Positions 1-7,370 of a stretch of 16,374 nt of DNA are shown here, one piece after another. Each line of letters opens with the position of its first letter. The first letter of the stretch is position 1. The DNA is from an uncultured Eubacteriales bacterium (GTDB lineage Bacteria > Bacillota > Clostridia > Peptostreptococcales > Anaerovoracaceae), in contig UQMQ01000046.1 in the NCBI GenBank assembly GCA_900542245.1, forward strand, positions 1 through 16,374, read 5' to 3'. A model generated the notes under the pieces. The model was not told the DNA's origin. It saw only the letters and a program-made list of their open reading frames with translations, and made no database searches. The position numbers and the translations under genes are program-made.

Positions 1-321
1 TCGCTCGAAGACTGCCACAATATCTTTGAGGTACGCGATCGCAAGCGCGGACTGCTCCTCTGCGACCGCTTGGAGCTGCATTTCCTGGAGCTGAGCAAAA
101 TCGACGACCAGAAGCCCGTCCATGCGCTGACCGAAATCGAACGCCTCGGCGCCTACCTCAAGTTTGCCAACATAGAAAATCGACAGGACTATGTAAAGCA
201 AATCCTAACCATGGAGGATATCGACATGACAGAAAACGCTTACCGTAAGGTCACAGAGGACGAGCTCGAATACGAACGCAGAGAATCCAGATTTAGATAC
301 CAGCTGCAGCGCAACACCGAG
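1..321 (+). repeat. 321-bp perfect direct repeat, left copy
   Basis: Bases 1-321 match 1230-1550 without a single difference (constant offset 1229). The repeat may extend left beyond the window. It covers the 3' half of the Rpn coding sequence up to the Leu codon of 'NTEL', after which the copies diverge at once. Identity at synonymous positions too points to a recent duplication or gene conversion. Confidence 0.97.
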
Positions 322-456
322 CTGTATGTTGCACGCAACGAGGGCGCGGCACAGGAAAAGCGCGAGATTGCGAAGAGTATGAAAGAGAAAAAATTGGATC
401 TTTCTATCATTGCAGAGATCACCGGTCTTACACCAACTGAGATCGAAGCGCTGTGA
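1..456 (+). CDS. Rpn-family recombination-promoting nuclease, copy 1 (5' end cut by window)
   Basis: The reading frame is open from base 1 and ends at TGA 454-456, so only the C-terminal 151 codons are visible and the start lies outside the window. The first 107 residues are identical to residues 146-252 of the complete Rpn protein at 795-1733, which identifies the family (PDDEXK_2-type, YhgA-like). The catalytic D/E-x-Q region should lie upstream and cannot be checked. The C-terminal tail differs from copy 2: it lacks a 16-residue Gly-periodic segment, and its last 36 residues are only about 56% identical (20/36). The tail ends in a small helical module (IAEITGLTPTEIEAL) typical of these proteins. 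Whether the upstream half is intact is unknown, so a pseudogene cannot be excluded. Rpn proteins are DNA endonucleases linked to RecA-independent recombination and, in E. coli, to phage defence. Confidence 0.85.
   Translation, partial: SLEDCHNIFEVRDRKRGLLLCDRLELHFLELSKIDDQKPVHALTEIERLGAYLKFANIENRQDYVKQILTMEDIDMTENAYRKVTEDELEYERRESRFRYQLQRNTELYVARNEGAAQEKREIAKSMKEKKLDLSIIAEITGLTPTEIEAL
226..456 (+). CDS. Candidate intragenic antitoxin (RpnS-like) inside Rpn copy 1
   Basis: An in-frame ATG at 226-228 is preceded by GGAGG at 213-217 with 8-nt spacing, an ideal ribosome site inside the coding sequence. It would give a separate 76-residue product starting MTENAYRKVTEDE and covering only the C-terminal tail of the nuclease. 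In E. coli, rpn genes are reported to make such a short C-terminal protein (RpnS), which binds and blocks the toxic full-length RpnL. The arrangement here matches that in position and size, but translation from this site is an inference. The GGAGG could be coincidental, since it encodes part of a Met-Glu-Asp run. Its exact presence in both copies is not independent support, because the region is identical in the two. Confidence 0.5.
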   Translation: MTENAYRKVTEDELEYERRESRFRYQLQRNTELYVARNEGAAQEKREIAKSMKEKKLDLSIIAEITGLTPTEIEAL

Positions 457-529
457 TCTGCCCCGTATGCTGCGACGATAGCTGCAGATTAGGTTCTTCA
501 GTAAATGATTTTTCAAGTAACCACAAAAC

Positions 530-579
530 CACCAAGCAGGAATGGGCGCGCAAATACCATTCCTGCTTTTCGATTGGTG
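530..579 (+). terminator. Hairpin terminator after Rpn copy 1
   Basis: A 12-bp perfect stem (AAGCAGGAATGG at 534-545 with CCATTCCTGCTT at 557-568) encloses an 11-nt loop and ends in CTTTT. A CACCAA/TTGGTG pair (530-535, 574-579) is a competing outer pairing. It sits about 75 nt past the copy 1 stop. The U-run is short, so termination is probable rather than certain; the A-rich left flank gives little support for activity on the other strand. Confidence 0.6.
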
Positions 580-794
580 ATTTTCTCAAAAAAGACAAAT
601 CAATCTATATTTCCCTTTCGCTGTTTGTCGAAAATTGTCTAGAAGTTTTTGTTTTCAATTCCATATTATCCCTTGCATTATCCGCTTGTTTGTTTTAGAA
701 TAGTTTTACAGGAATTGGTTTATAAAATTAGTTATTGGTATTATTTCTTAAATTTGTAACGCGTATCGAAAGTTGTGCAGTAAGGAGAAACTCT
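580..794 (+). promoter_or_regulatory. AT-rich promoter region of Rpn copy 2
   Basis: This 215-bp stretch holds no convincing gene and is far more AT-rich than its surroundings. Two promoter-like pairs are visible on the + strand: TTGCAT (673-678) with TAGAAT (696-701) at 17-bp spacing, and TTGGTT (715-720) with TATTAT (739-744) at 18-bp spacing. Either could drive the downstream nuclease gene. A good ribosome site, AAGGAG (782-787), lies 7 nt before the ATG at 795. The exact promoter is uncertain because AT-rich DNA yields such matches by chance. Confidence 0.45.
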
Positions 795-1733
795 ATGAAA
801 CAGCAAATATCACCGAAAAACATCGATTTATTTAAGAACACATTCCGCGCCAGTATGCCGCTGACCGATGATTACGTCTTTCACGCGGTATTCGGGCGCG
901 ATACCGAGGAATCGCGGGCAGCACTGATTGAAATCCTAAACATTATCTTAGAACGCAAGCAGGACCCGATCCGCGCCATCGTCATCAAAAATCCGATCGA
1001 GATTCCGGATCGCGAAGCGGATAAGGAAAGCGTCATGGATATCCGCGCCGAGACGGAGTCCGGCGAATTACTTGATATCGAGATGCAAGCAGGCGACCTG
1101 CAGTTTTATCAAAACCGCGCCCTTTTCTACGGCGGCAGACTCGTCAATTCTGCATTGCAGGTCGGCGAAAACTATGATAGAATGAAGAAAAGCATAGTCA
1201 TCTCGATCACAAAAGGCAGACTCTTCCCCTCGCTCGAAGACTGCCACAATATCTTTGAGGTACGCGATCGCAAGCGCGGACTGCTCCTCTGCGACCGCTT
1301 GGAGCTGCATTTCCTGGAGCTGAGCAAAATCGACGACCAGAAGCCCGTCCATGCGCTGACCGAAATCGAACGCCTCGGCGCCTACCTCAAGTTTGCCAAC
1401 ATAGAAAATCGACAGGACTATGTAAAGCAAATCCTAACCATGGAGGATATCGACATGACAGAAAACGCTTACCGTAAGGTCACAGAGGACGAGCTCGAAT
1501 ACGAACGCAGAGAATCCAGATTTAGATACCAGCTGCAGCGCAACACCGAGTTGTCTGTGGCACGCAACGAGGGCGAAGCCATTGGTCTCAAAAAAGGTCG
1601 CAGTGAAGGACTGGTCGAGGGCGCGGCACAGAAACAGCGCGAGATCGCCAAAAATTTGAAGCATGCCGGGATTCCCATTGCTGTCATCGCAGAGAATACC
1701 GGGCTGACCGCGGAGGAAATCGAAAAGCTATAA
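795..1733 (+). CDS. Rpn-family recombination-promoting nuclease / putative transposase, copy 2 (RpnL-like)
   Basis: The gene encodes 312 residues. The ATG at 795 is chosen over an in-frame upstream start at 735 because AAGGAG lies 7 nt before it and the family's N-terminus (FKNTFRASMPLTDDYVFHAVFG) follows. The PD-(D/E)XK nuclease core is visible: Asp82, then Glu96 and Gln98 in LLDIEMQ, followed by the helix FYQNRALFYGGRLV at about residues 104-117. Members are sequence-relaxed DNA endonucleases that stimulate recombination; E. coli homologues are toxic when unbalanced and act in phage defence. The tail after residue 252 carries four 4-residue units ending in Gly, then a helical end module. 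An internal GGAGG-ATG at 1455 may separately produce the tail. The gene stands alone with its own promoter region and converges on purL. The active-site residues look intact, so this copy is predicted to be functional. Confidence 0.9.
   Translation: MKQQISPKNIDLFKNTFRASMPLTDDYVFHAVFGRDTEESRAALIEILNIILERKQDPIRAIVIKNPIEIPDREADKESVMDIRAETESGELLDIEMQAGDLQFYQNRALFYGGRLVNSALQVGENYDRMKKSIVISITKGRLFPSLEDCHNIFEVRDRKRGLLLCDRLELHFLELSKIDDQKPVHALTEIERLGAYLKFANIENRQDYVKQILTMEDIDMTENAYRKVTEDELEYERRESRFRYQLQRNTELSVARNEGEAIGLKKGRSEGLVEGAAQKQREIAKNLKHAGIPIAVIAENTGLTAEEIEKL
1230..1550 (+). repeat. 321-bp perfect direct repeat, right copy
   Basis: Identical to 1-321. The right boundary falls inside the gene just before the variable tail: at 1551 the sequence reads TTGTCTGTG where copy 1 has CTGTATGTT. 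The last conserved codons lie 32 codons inside the proposed internal ORF. Confidence 0.97.
1455..1733 (+). CDS. Candidate intragenic antitoxin (RpnS-like) inside Rpn copy 2
   Basis: ATG 1455-1457 is Met221 of the full-length protein, in frame, and is preceded by GGAGG at 1442-1446 with an 8-nt spacer. The nearby in-frame ATG at 1440 has no such site before it. The product would be 92 residues: a charged helical start (MTENAYRKVTEDELEYERRE), four Gly-ended tetrapeptides (EAIG, LKKG, RSEG, LVEG), then a helical end module (IAENTGLTAEEIEKL). In the reported E. coli RpnA system the short form dimerises through a helix with a variable number of 4-residue repeats and neutralises the long form. The match in location, size and repeat period is seen in the sequence; expression and antitoxin function are inferred. 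Confidence 0.55.
   Translation: MTENAYRKVTEDELEYERRESRFRYQLQRNTELSVARNEGEAIGLKKGRSEGLVEGAAQKQREIAKNLKHAGIPIAVIAENTGLTAEEIEKL
1575..1622 (+). repeat. 48-bp (4 x 4-residue) tail repeat block absent from copy 1
   Basis: These 48 bases encode EAIG-LKKG-RSEG-LVEG. Copy 1 goes directly from the preceding NEG to AAQ. The heptamer CGAGGGC occurs at both edges (1568-1574 and 1616-1622), so slippage or recombination between these direct repeats would remove or add exactly this block without changing frame. Confidence 0.85.
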
Positions 1734-1753
1734 ACACACAGCAGAGAGCTTAC

Positions 1754-2025
1754 CTTCAGTTGACAAGAGCACACACGCCTGGACGAGCTGAAATTTCAAC
1801 GCATGCTTCGTTCTCGTCTCAGGCTTACGTCCAGTAAGCTTTCGTCCTGCGGCCTTGCCTGCGCCGAAATTTCAAGCCGCCAGGTTCCAAGGAAGTTTGC
1901 AGAGAAAATATTTGCCTCTGCGCGAGGCGAATGAGCGAGGCGTAGTGGTGCTACGGTGAGCGAAGACAACAAAGTGCAGAAGCAAATAGGTCTTTGCAAA
2001 CCGTGTGTGCCTTTGTCAACTGAAG
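1754..2025. mobile_element. MITE-like element with 24-bp terminal inverted repeats
   Basis: The left end 1754-1777 (CTTCAGTTGACAA...CACACACG) and the right end 2002-2025 are inverted copies that match at 22 of 24 positions. Inside are two further foldback arms. In the left arm, 1778-1802 pairs imperfectly with 1860-1884 around a CTTAC/GTAAG hairpin. In the right arm, 1895-1905 pairs with 1991-2001 and 1909-1921 with 1976-1988 (one mismatch each), around CGTAG-TGGTG-CTACG (1941-1955). No transposase is encoded, so it would be non-autonomous. TA lies at 1751-1752 and 2027-2028, compatible with a TA target duplication if the ends are 1753 and 2026, but a 2-bp match is weak. It lies between the convergent rpn and purL genes and could also act as a transcript-end structure. 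Confidence 0.65.
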
Positions 2026-2056
2026 ATATCATCGGCAAAGCTGAGAATCTTACAAG

Positions 2057-2105
2057 GGACAAAAGTGCGCATAGAAATCAAAGATTTCTATGCGCGCTTT
2101 TGTCC
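2057..2105. terminator. Bidirectional hairpin terminator downstream of purL
   Basis: Arms 2057-2079 and 2083-2105 are 23 nt each and pair fully apart from one wobble position, with a 3-nt loop. The outer arms carry GGACAAAAG/CTTTTGTCC, so either strand reads an A-tract, a GC-rich stem and a short T-run. The hairpin starts 3 nt past the purL stop and also lies downstream of the convergent Rpn gene, so it can end transcripts from both sides. A closely similar sequence recurs at 16330-16374, showing that it belongs to a repeated family. Confidence 0.75.
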
Positions 2106-2108
2106 TGT

Positions 2109-5100
2109 TTATTTGAAATACTGGACTGCTGATGTAAACATCTGCATGTCGAAGCGTCCCGGCACGTTCTGATAGAGCCCGCTGCCGATACGTTCGGAAT
2201 GCCCCATCTTGCCGAGCACTCTGCCGTCCGGGGAGATGATACCCTCGACCGCCCAATCGGAGCCGTTCGGGTTATGTTGCATCTCCATGGTCGCGTTGCC
2301 GTCGAAGTCCGCGTACTGCGTGATAATCTGTCCATTCGCCGCCAGCTCGGTCAGAAGCGCCTGCGATGCCATGAAGCGGCCCTCACCATGGGAAATCGGA
2401 ACCGTATAGACTTCGCCCGGCTGTACGCCTGCCAGCCAAGGAGAACGATTGGAAACAATGCGCGTCTGCACCAGCTTGGATTGGTGACGTCCGATGCGGT
2501 TATAGGTCAGTGTCGGACAGGTTTCATCCGTATCGATGATCTTGCCGTAAGGCACTAAACCCAGCTTGATCAGCGCCTGGAAACCGTTGCAGATACCTGC
2601 CATCAAGCCATCGCGTTCGCCCAATAACGCAGTGACAGCCTCTTTGATCTCCGCATTGCGGAAGAATGCCGTAATCAGCTTGCCGGAGCCGTCCGGTTCG
2701 TCACCACCGGAGAAACCGCCCGGAATGAAGATCATCTGACTTTCGCGCACCTTGGCGGCGAAATCCGATACTGACCGCGCGACCGCATCCGCACTCAGAT
2801 TATTGAGCACGAAAATCTCCGACTCCGCACCGGCTGCCGCAAAGGCTTTGGCCGTATCATATTCGCAGTTGGTCCCCGGGAATACCGGAATCAGCACGCG
2901 CGGCTTCGCACATGGGATGCTCGCCCGGAAAATCTCTTCAGCCGGGCTGTCGGTCAGTGTCGGTGCTGTTTCTTCCGTCATGATGCTGCAAGGGTAAACC
3001 GGTTCCAGCTTGTCCTCATAAATCTTCTCGAGCTCCGGCATTTCCAGCACTTCACTGCCATATTGCAGTGCGTAGACTTCGGTCGTTTCTCCGAGCAAGG
3101 TCGCTGCTTCCAATGCCTGCAGTAAATGCTGCAGACTGCAATCTTCTTCCTGCGAGGTCTGCTTTTCGCAAGCCGCATCAGCGATCGGTTCATCATCCGC
3201 CTCTGCAGACGCTTTGGCGTCGACCAGTGCCTCCGCATCGACCTCCAGCAAGAAAGAACCATATTGACTGCCAAAGAGATCCACGTCTGCAGACAGTGCT
3301 GCATCAAAGCAAAAACCGATACGGTTGCCCAGCGCCATCTTCAGCACACCCTCTGCGACGCCGCCCATGCCCGGCGTCCAGCAGGCTTTGACCAGTCCCG
3401 CACGCATCAGCGCTGTGACCCTATCATAAAGCTCGCGCAGGGAATCGCCGTCCGGCAGTCCCGCCGCGTTCAGCTCCGGCTGCAAAAGATAAACCGGATC
3501 GCCGGCCTGTTTGAATTCCGGTGAAACAATGTGATCCACCTGATCTGTCGTAACAGCAAAGGACACTAAGGTCGGCGGCACCGACAAGTCTTCAAAGGTG
3601 CCGCTCATGGAGTCCTTGCCGCCGATAGCCGCGACTCCTAAGGCAAGCTGCGCGTCCAGCGCACCCAAAAGCGCGGCAAATGGCTTGCCCCATTTGACGG
3701 GATCTTTGCCCAGCTTTTCAAAATATTCCTGGAAGGACAGATATACCTCGCGGAATGCCGCGCCGGCTGCCACCAGCTTGGAAACGGATTCCACCACCGC
3801 GAGGTAAGCTCCATGATACGGGCTCTGTTCGGTGATGAACGGGTTATAGCCCCAGGACATCAAGCTGCAGGTCTTTGTATCGCCATGCTCTCTGGAAATC
3901 TTATTGACCATGCACTGCGCCGGGGTTCTCTGATACTTGCCGCCGAATGGCATCAACACGGAACCCGCGCCGATGGTCGAGTCAAAGCGTTCGGAAAGTC
4001 CGCGTCTGGAGCAGATGTTCAGATCTCCTGCCAGCGCGCGCATCCGTCCTGCGAAATCATCGGCTGCGTAAGCCGCGATCTGCGGTGCCTGCGGCTCTGC
4101 CGCAGGCGCAGGGCTGTCCGCACCGCAGGCTGTGCCCGCTTCACGCGGAGCCGCCATCCAATCCGCGCGCGGCGCCTGCACTGTGATATGCTTTTCCGCG
4201 CCGTTCGAGTCCAAAAAGGCGCGGGAGATGTCCACAATCTTTTTCCCGTTCCAGTTCATCACAAGGCGCGGCTCTTCCGTAACCGTCGCGACCACCGTCG
4301 CTTCCAGATTCTCGGCGCGGGCAAGTGCAGAAAAGCATTCCACATCCTCCGCGCGCACCACGACCGCCATTCTTTCCTGCGATTCGCTGATCGCCAGTTC
4401 GGTACCGTCCAGACCCTCATATTTTTTGGGAACCTTGTTCAGATCGATCAAAAGGCCGTCCGCTAATTCTCCGATCGCGACCGACACGCCGCCTGCGCCG
4501 AAGTCGTTGCAGCGTTTGATCAATTTGGACGCCTGCGGGTTACGGAACAAGCGCTGCAGCTTGCGTTCTTCCGGCGCGTTGCCCTTCTGCACCTCCGCGC
4601 CGCAGCTTTCCAGCGAAGCCGTCGTATGGGATTTGGAAGATCCGGTCGCGCCGCCGCAGCCGTCTCTGCCGGTCTTGCCGCCGAGCAGGATGACCTTGTC
4701 TCCTGCCGCCGGTACCTCCCGCACCACGTTCTCCGCCGGAGCCGCCGCGATGACCGCGCCGATTTCCATACGCTTGGCAACATAGCCCGGATGATAGATT
4801 TCGTCCACCTGTCCGGTCGCCAGACCGATTTGATTGCCATAAGAGCTGTATCCTGCCGCCGCTGTCGTCACCAGCTTCCGCTGCGGCAGCTTACCCGGCA
4901 GCGTGTCCGCGATCGGTGCCAGCGGATTTCCGGCTCCGGTCACACGCATCGCGCCGTAAACATAGCTTCTGCCTGAGAGCGGATCGCGGATCGCGCCGCC
5001 CACACAGGTTGCCGCGCCGCCGAACGGTTCGATTTCCGTCGGGTGATTGTGTGTTTCATTCTTAAACAGCAGCAGCCAATCCTCTTTCCTGCCCTCGGTC

Positions 5101-5993
5101 TCGACCTTGATCTTGACCGTACAGGCATTGATCTCCTCGGACTCATCCAGTCCGTCCAGCTTCCCCTGTTTTTTGAGGACCTTCGCCGCGATGGTGCCGA
5201 TATCCATCAACGTGACCGGTTTCTTCCGCTCGACGAACGTTCTTGCGTCCAAATAGCGCTGATAAGCTGCCTGCAGCGTCTCATCGGCAAACTGCACCGC
5301 ATCAAGAATTGTATTGAAGGTCGTATGTCTGCAGTGATCGGACCAATAGGTATCGATCATCTTGATTTCGGTAATCGTCGGGTCACGCTGCTCCTCCGCG
5401 AAATAAGCGCGGCAGCATTGGCTGTCCGCAAGATCCATCGCCAGACCTCTCTCCGCGATGAAATCCGCAAGCTGCGCGTCACTGTACTGCGTAAAGCCCT
5501 CCACGGTTTCCACAGACTGCGGCACCTCATACGCCATTGCCAGAGTTTCCGGCAGCGAAAGCGCCGCTTCACGCGCTTCCACCGGATTGATGACGTATTT
5601 TTTGATTTTTTCGATTTCTTCTTCGCTGAAGCTGCCATCAAGCGCATAGATTTTCGCGGTACGAATCGCCGGTCTTTCCCCGCGGGAAATGATCTGGATA
5701 CATTCCGCCGCCGATGCCGCGCGCTGGTCAAACTGACCCGGCAGATACTCCACCGCGAACAAGAGATCCGCCTCCGGCAGGCTTTCTCCGGTCACGTCCA
5801 GCTGCGGCTCCGAAAACACCGTATGAACCGCGTAATCAAAGAGCTTCCGATCGATGCCCTCCGCGTCGTAGCGGTTCAGCACGCGCACGTTTTGCACGCC
5901 GCCGATGCCGAGCAGCTGCAAAAGATCGCTTTTCAAATTCTGTGCCTCATGGTCAAGGCCGCTTTTTTTCTCTACATAAATTCTGTAAACCAT
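2109..5993 (-). CDS. purL: Phosphoribosylformylglycinamidine synthase, single-chain
   Basis: PurL converts FGAR, glutamine and ATP to FGAM in the fourth step of IMP synthesis. The 1,294-residue length matches the large fused form. The order is an N-terminal PurS-like region, a linker with DHCRHTTF (about 218-226), the first synthetase half with ETHNHPTE (about 311-318) and NDFGAGGVS (about 500), the second half with GKDSMSG (about 791), and a C-terminal class I glutaminase. That glutaminase has a nucleophilic Cys in AGICNGFQ (about 1134) and His/Glu in GHSER (about 1264-1266), so it looks active. Two low-complexity inserts are visible: Ala/Pro-rich at about 619-650 and acidic at about 919-950. 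The start ATG lies 5 nt past the purD stop, with GGAAGGA inside the purD 3' end, so translational coupling is likely. It is the last gene of the operon. Confidence 0.97.
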   Translation of the reverse strand: MVYRIYVEKKSGLDHEAQNLKSDLLQLLGIGGVQNVRVLNRYDAEGIDRKLFDYAVHTVFSEPQLDVTGESLPEADLLFAVEYLPGQFDQRAASAAECIQIISRGERPAIRTAKIYALDGSFSEEEIEKIKKYVINPVEAREAALSLPETLAMAYEVPQSVETVEGFTQYSDAQLADFIAERGLAMDLADSQCCRAYFAEEQRDPTITEIKMIDTYWSDHCRHTTFNTILDAVQFADETLQAAYQRYLDARTFVERKKPVTLMDIGTIAAKVLKKQGKLDGLDESEEINACTVKIKVETEGRKEDWLLLFKNETHNHPTEIEPFGGAATCVGGAIRDPLSGRSYVYGAMRVTGAGNPLAPIADTLPGKLPQRKLVTTAAAGYSSYGNQIGLATGQVDEIYHPGYVAKRMEIGAVIAAAPAENVVREVPAAGDKVILLGGKTGRDGCGGATGSSKSHTTASLESCGAEVQKGNAPEERKLQRLFRNPQASKLIKRCNDFGAGGVSVAIGELADGLLIDLNKVPKKYEGLDGTELAISESQERMAVVVRAEDVECFSALARAENLEATVVATVTEEPRLVMNWNGKKIVDISRAFLDSNGAEKHITVQAPRADWMAAPREAGTACGADSPAPAAEPQAPQIAAYAADDFAGRMRALAGDLNICSRRGLSERFDSTIGAGSVLMPFGGKYQRTPAQCMVNKISREHGDTKTCSLMSWGYNPFITEQSPYHGAYLAVVESVSKLVAAGAAFREVYLSFQEYFEKLGKDPVKWGKPFAALLGALDAQLALGVAAIGGKDSMSGTFEDLSVPPTLVSFAVTTDQVDHIVSPEFKQAGDPVYLLQPELNAAGLPDGDSLRELYDRVTALMRAGLVKACWTPGMGGVAEGVLKMALGNRIGFCFDAALSADVDLFGSQYGSFLLEVDAEALVDAKASAEADDEPIADAACEKQTSQEEDCSLQHLLQALEAATLLGETTEVYALQYGSEVLEMPELEKIYEDKLEPVYPCSIMTEETAPTLTDSPAEEIFRASIPCAKPRVLIPVFPGTNCEYDTAKAFAAAGAESEIFVLNNLSADAVARSVSDFAAKVRESQMIFIPGGFSGGDEPDGSGKLITAFFRNAEIKEAVTALLGERDGLMAGICNGFQALIKLGLVPYGKIIDTDETCPTLTYNRIGRHQSKLVQTRIVSNRSPWLAGVQPGEVYTVPISHGEGRFMASQALLTELAANGQIITQYADFDGNATMEMQHNPNGSDWAVEGIISPDGRVLGKMGHSERIGSGLYQNVPGRFDMQMFTSAVQYFK

Positions 5994-5998
5994 TCGCC

Positions 5999-7261
5999 CT
6001 AGTTCCTTCCTGCCGCCAAAGCACGCGCGCCGATATCGTTTCTGTAATAAGCGTTTTCAAAATGCACCGCCGCCACCGTCTGATAAGCCTTTTTGACAGC
6101 TTCTGCCAGCGTCGGCGCGGTTTCTGTCACACCAAGTACACGACCGCCAGAGGTCAAAAGCTTCCCGTCCGTCAGCTTCGCACCGGCCACATAGATATTT
6201 TTGTCCTGCGGCATGGTAATTTCAAAACCCGTTTCATATTTTTTCGGATAGCCCTCAGATGCCATGACTACGCAGCAGGCGCTTGACTCTGCAAATCTCA
6301 CGTCCGCCTCGAACAGCTTCTCGTCATAAATCTTGAGCATGATGTCCAAAAGATCGCTTTCCAAAAGCGGCAGGACAACCTGCGTTTCCGGATCGCCGAA
6401 GCGGCAGTTGTATTCGATGACCTTCGGGCCTTTTTCGGTCAGCATCAGACCGAAGTACAGGCAGCCGCTGAACGTCCTGCCCTCGCGGTTCATCGCCTCC
6501 ATCGTCGGGAGGAAAATCTCCTGCATGCAGCGTGCCGCGATCTCCGGCGTATAATACGGATTCGGCGCGACCGTACCCATGCCGCCGGTATTCAGGCCGC
6601 GGTCGCCGTCCAGCGCCCGCTTGTGGTCCATCGAGGATACCATCGGCACCATCGTTTTGCCGTCGGTAAACGCCAGAACCGAAACCTCCGGTCCGGTCAG
6701 AAATTCTTCGATGACGACGCGGCTGCCGCTTTCGCCAAAAACCTTATCCTCCATCATGGAGCGTACCGCGTCCCTGGCTTCTTCGATTGTTTCCGCGATC
6801 ACAACGCCTTTACCGAGTGCCAGTCCGTCCGCCTTAATGACGATCGGCGCTTCGGCAGTTTCCAAATAGGCGATCGCTGCCGCCGGATCACTGAAGGTCT
6901 CGTAAGATGCGGTCGGAATCTTGTATTTTTTCATCAGATCTTTGGAAAACGCCTTGCTGCCTTCGATGATCGCCGCTTTTTTATCCGGTCCGAAGGTTTT
7001 GATGCCGCGCGCCCGCAGCAGATCCACCGCACCCATGACCAACGGATCGTCCGGTGCGACAACTGCCAGATCGATTTGCTTCTGCACTGCGAATTCCGCG
7101 ATTTTTTCAATTTCCTTGGCGCCGATATCCACACATACTGCGTCGGCAGCGATGCCGCCGTTGCCGGGCAATGCGTAAATGGTTTCGATGCTCTGATTTT
7201 CTTTGAGTTTTTTGATGATGGCGTGCTCTCTGCCGCCGCCGCCGACTATCATAACATTCAT
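5999..7261 (-). CDS. purD: Phosphoribosylamine-glycine ligase (GAR synthetase)
   Basis: PurD joins phosphoribosylamine to glycine using ATP, the second step of the pathway. The start at 7261 gives 420 residues beginning MNVMIVGGGGREHA, with AGGAG 9 nt upstream; an in-frame ATG at 7279 lacks a good site. ATP-grasp features are in order: VGGGGREHA near the N-terminus, KADGLALGKGV at about 146, EEFLTGPEVS, NTGGMG, and EYNCRFGDPETQ. The usual GPEAPL loop reads APDDPL here, a variant I recall in clostridial relatives. It precedes purL by 5 nt. The 155-nt gap before it is the longest gap downstream of purC. Confidence 0.96.
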   Translation of the reverse strand: MNVMIVGGGGREHAIIKKLKENQSIETIYALPGNGGIAADAVCVDIGAKEIEKIAEFAVQKQIDLAVVAPDDPLVMGAVDLLRARGIKTFGPDKKAAIIEGSKAFSKDLMKKYKIPTASYETFSDPAAAIAYLETAEAPIVIKADGLALGKGVVIAETIEEARDAVRSMMEDKVFGESGSRVVIEEFLTGPEVSVLAFTDGKTMVPMVSSMDHKRALDGDRGLNTGGMGTVAPNPYYTPEIAARCMQEIFLPTMEAMNREGRTFSGCLYFGLMLTEKGPKVIEYNCRFGDPETQVVLPLLESDLLDIMLKIYDEKLFEADVRFAESSACCVVMASEGYPKKYETGFEITMPQDKNIYVAGAKLTDGKLLTSGGRVLGVTETAPTLAEAVKKAYQTVAAVHFENAYYRNDIGARALAAGRN

Positions 7262-7370
7262 GTATCTCTTCTCCTGCATAGCTTCTAAGCGTTTTTCGTT
7301 TTATTCTGCTTGAAATTTCTCACTTTGAATTACTCTCTTTGATTGATGCGCCGCAATTTACGTCCTGCGC

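Noticed and set aside
453..698. 81-codon frame starting at the stop of Rpn copy 1
   Set aside because: It starts at GTG, runs through the terminator hairpin and AT-rich promoter region, and its product resembles no protein.
1796..2062. 88-codon frame on the - strand
   Set aside because: It lies within the inverted-repeat element and follows its foldback arms; no ribosome site or family match.
3813..4785. Two overlapping 217-codon open frames on the + strand
   Set aside because: Both are antisense to purL, with low-complexity basic translations and no family resemblance.
5043..6002. 319-codon open frame on the + strand
   Set aside because: It lies antisense inside purL, which has clear family motifs throughout. 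The translation is rich in Arg, His and Leu with no recognisable domain and no good ribosome site.
7262..7279. Upstream ATG for purD
   Set aside because: The start at 7261 has AGGAG at good spacing and matches the family N-terminus; the upstream one has only a weak site.
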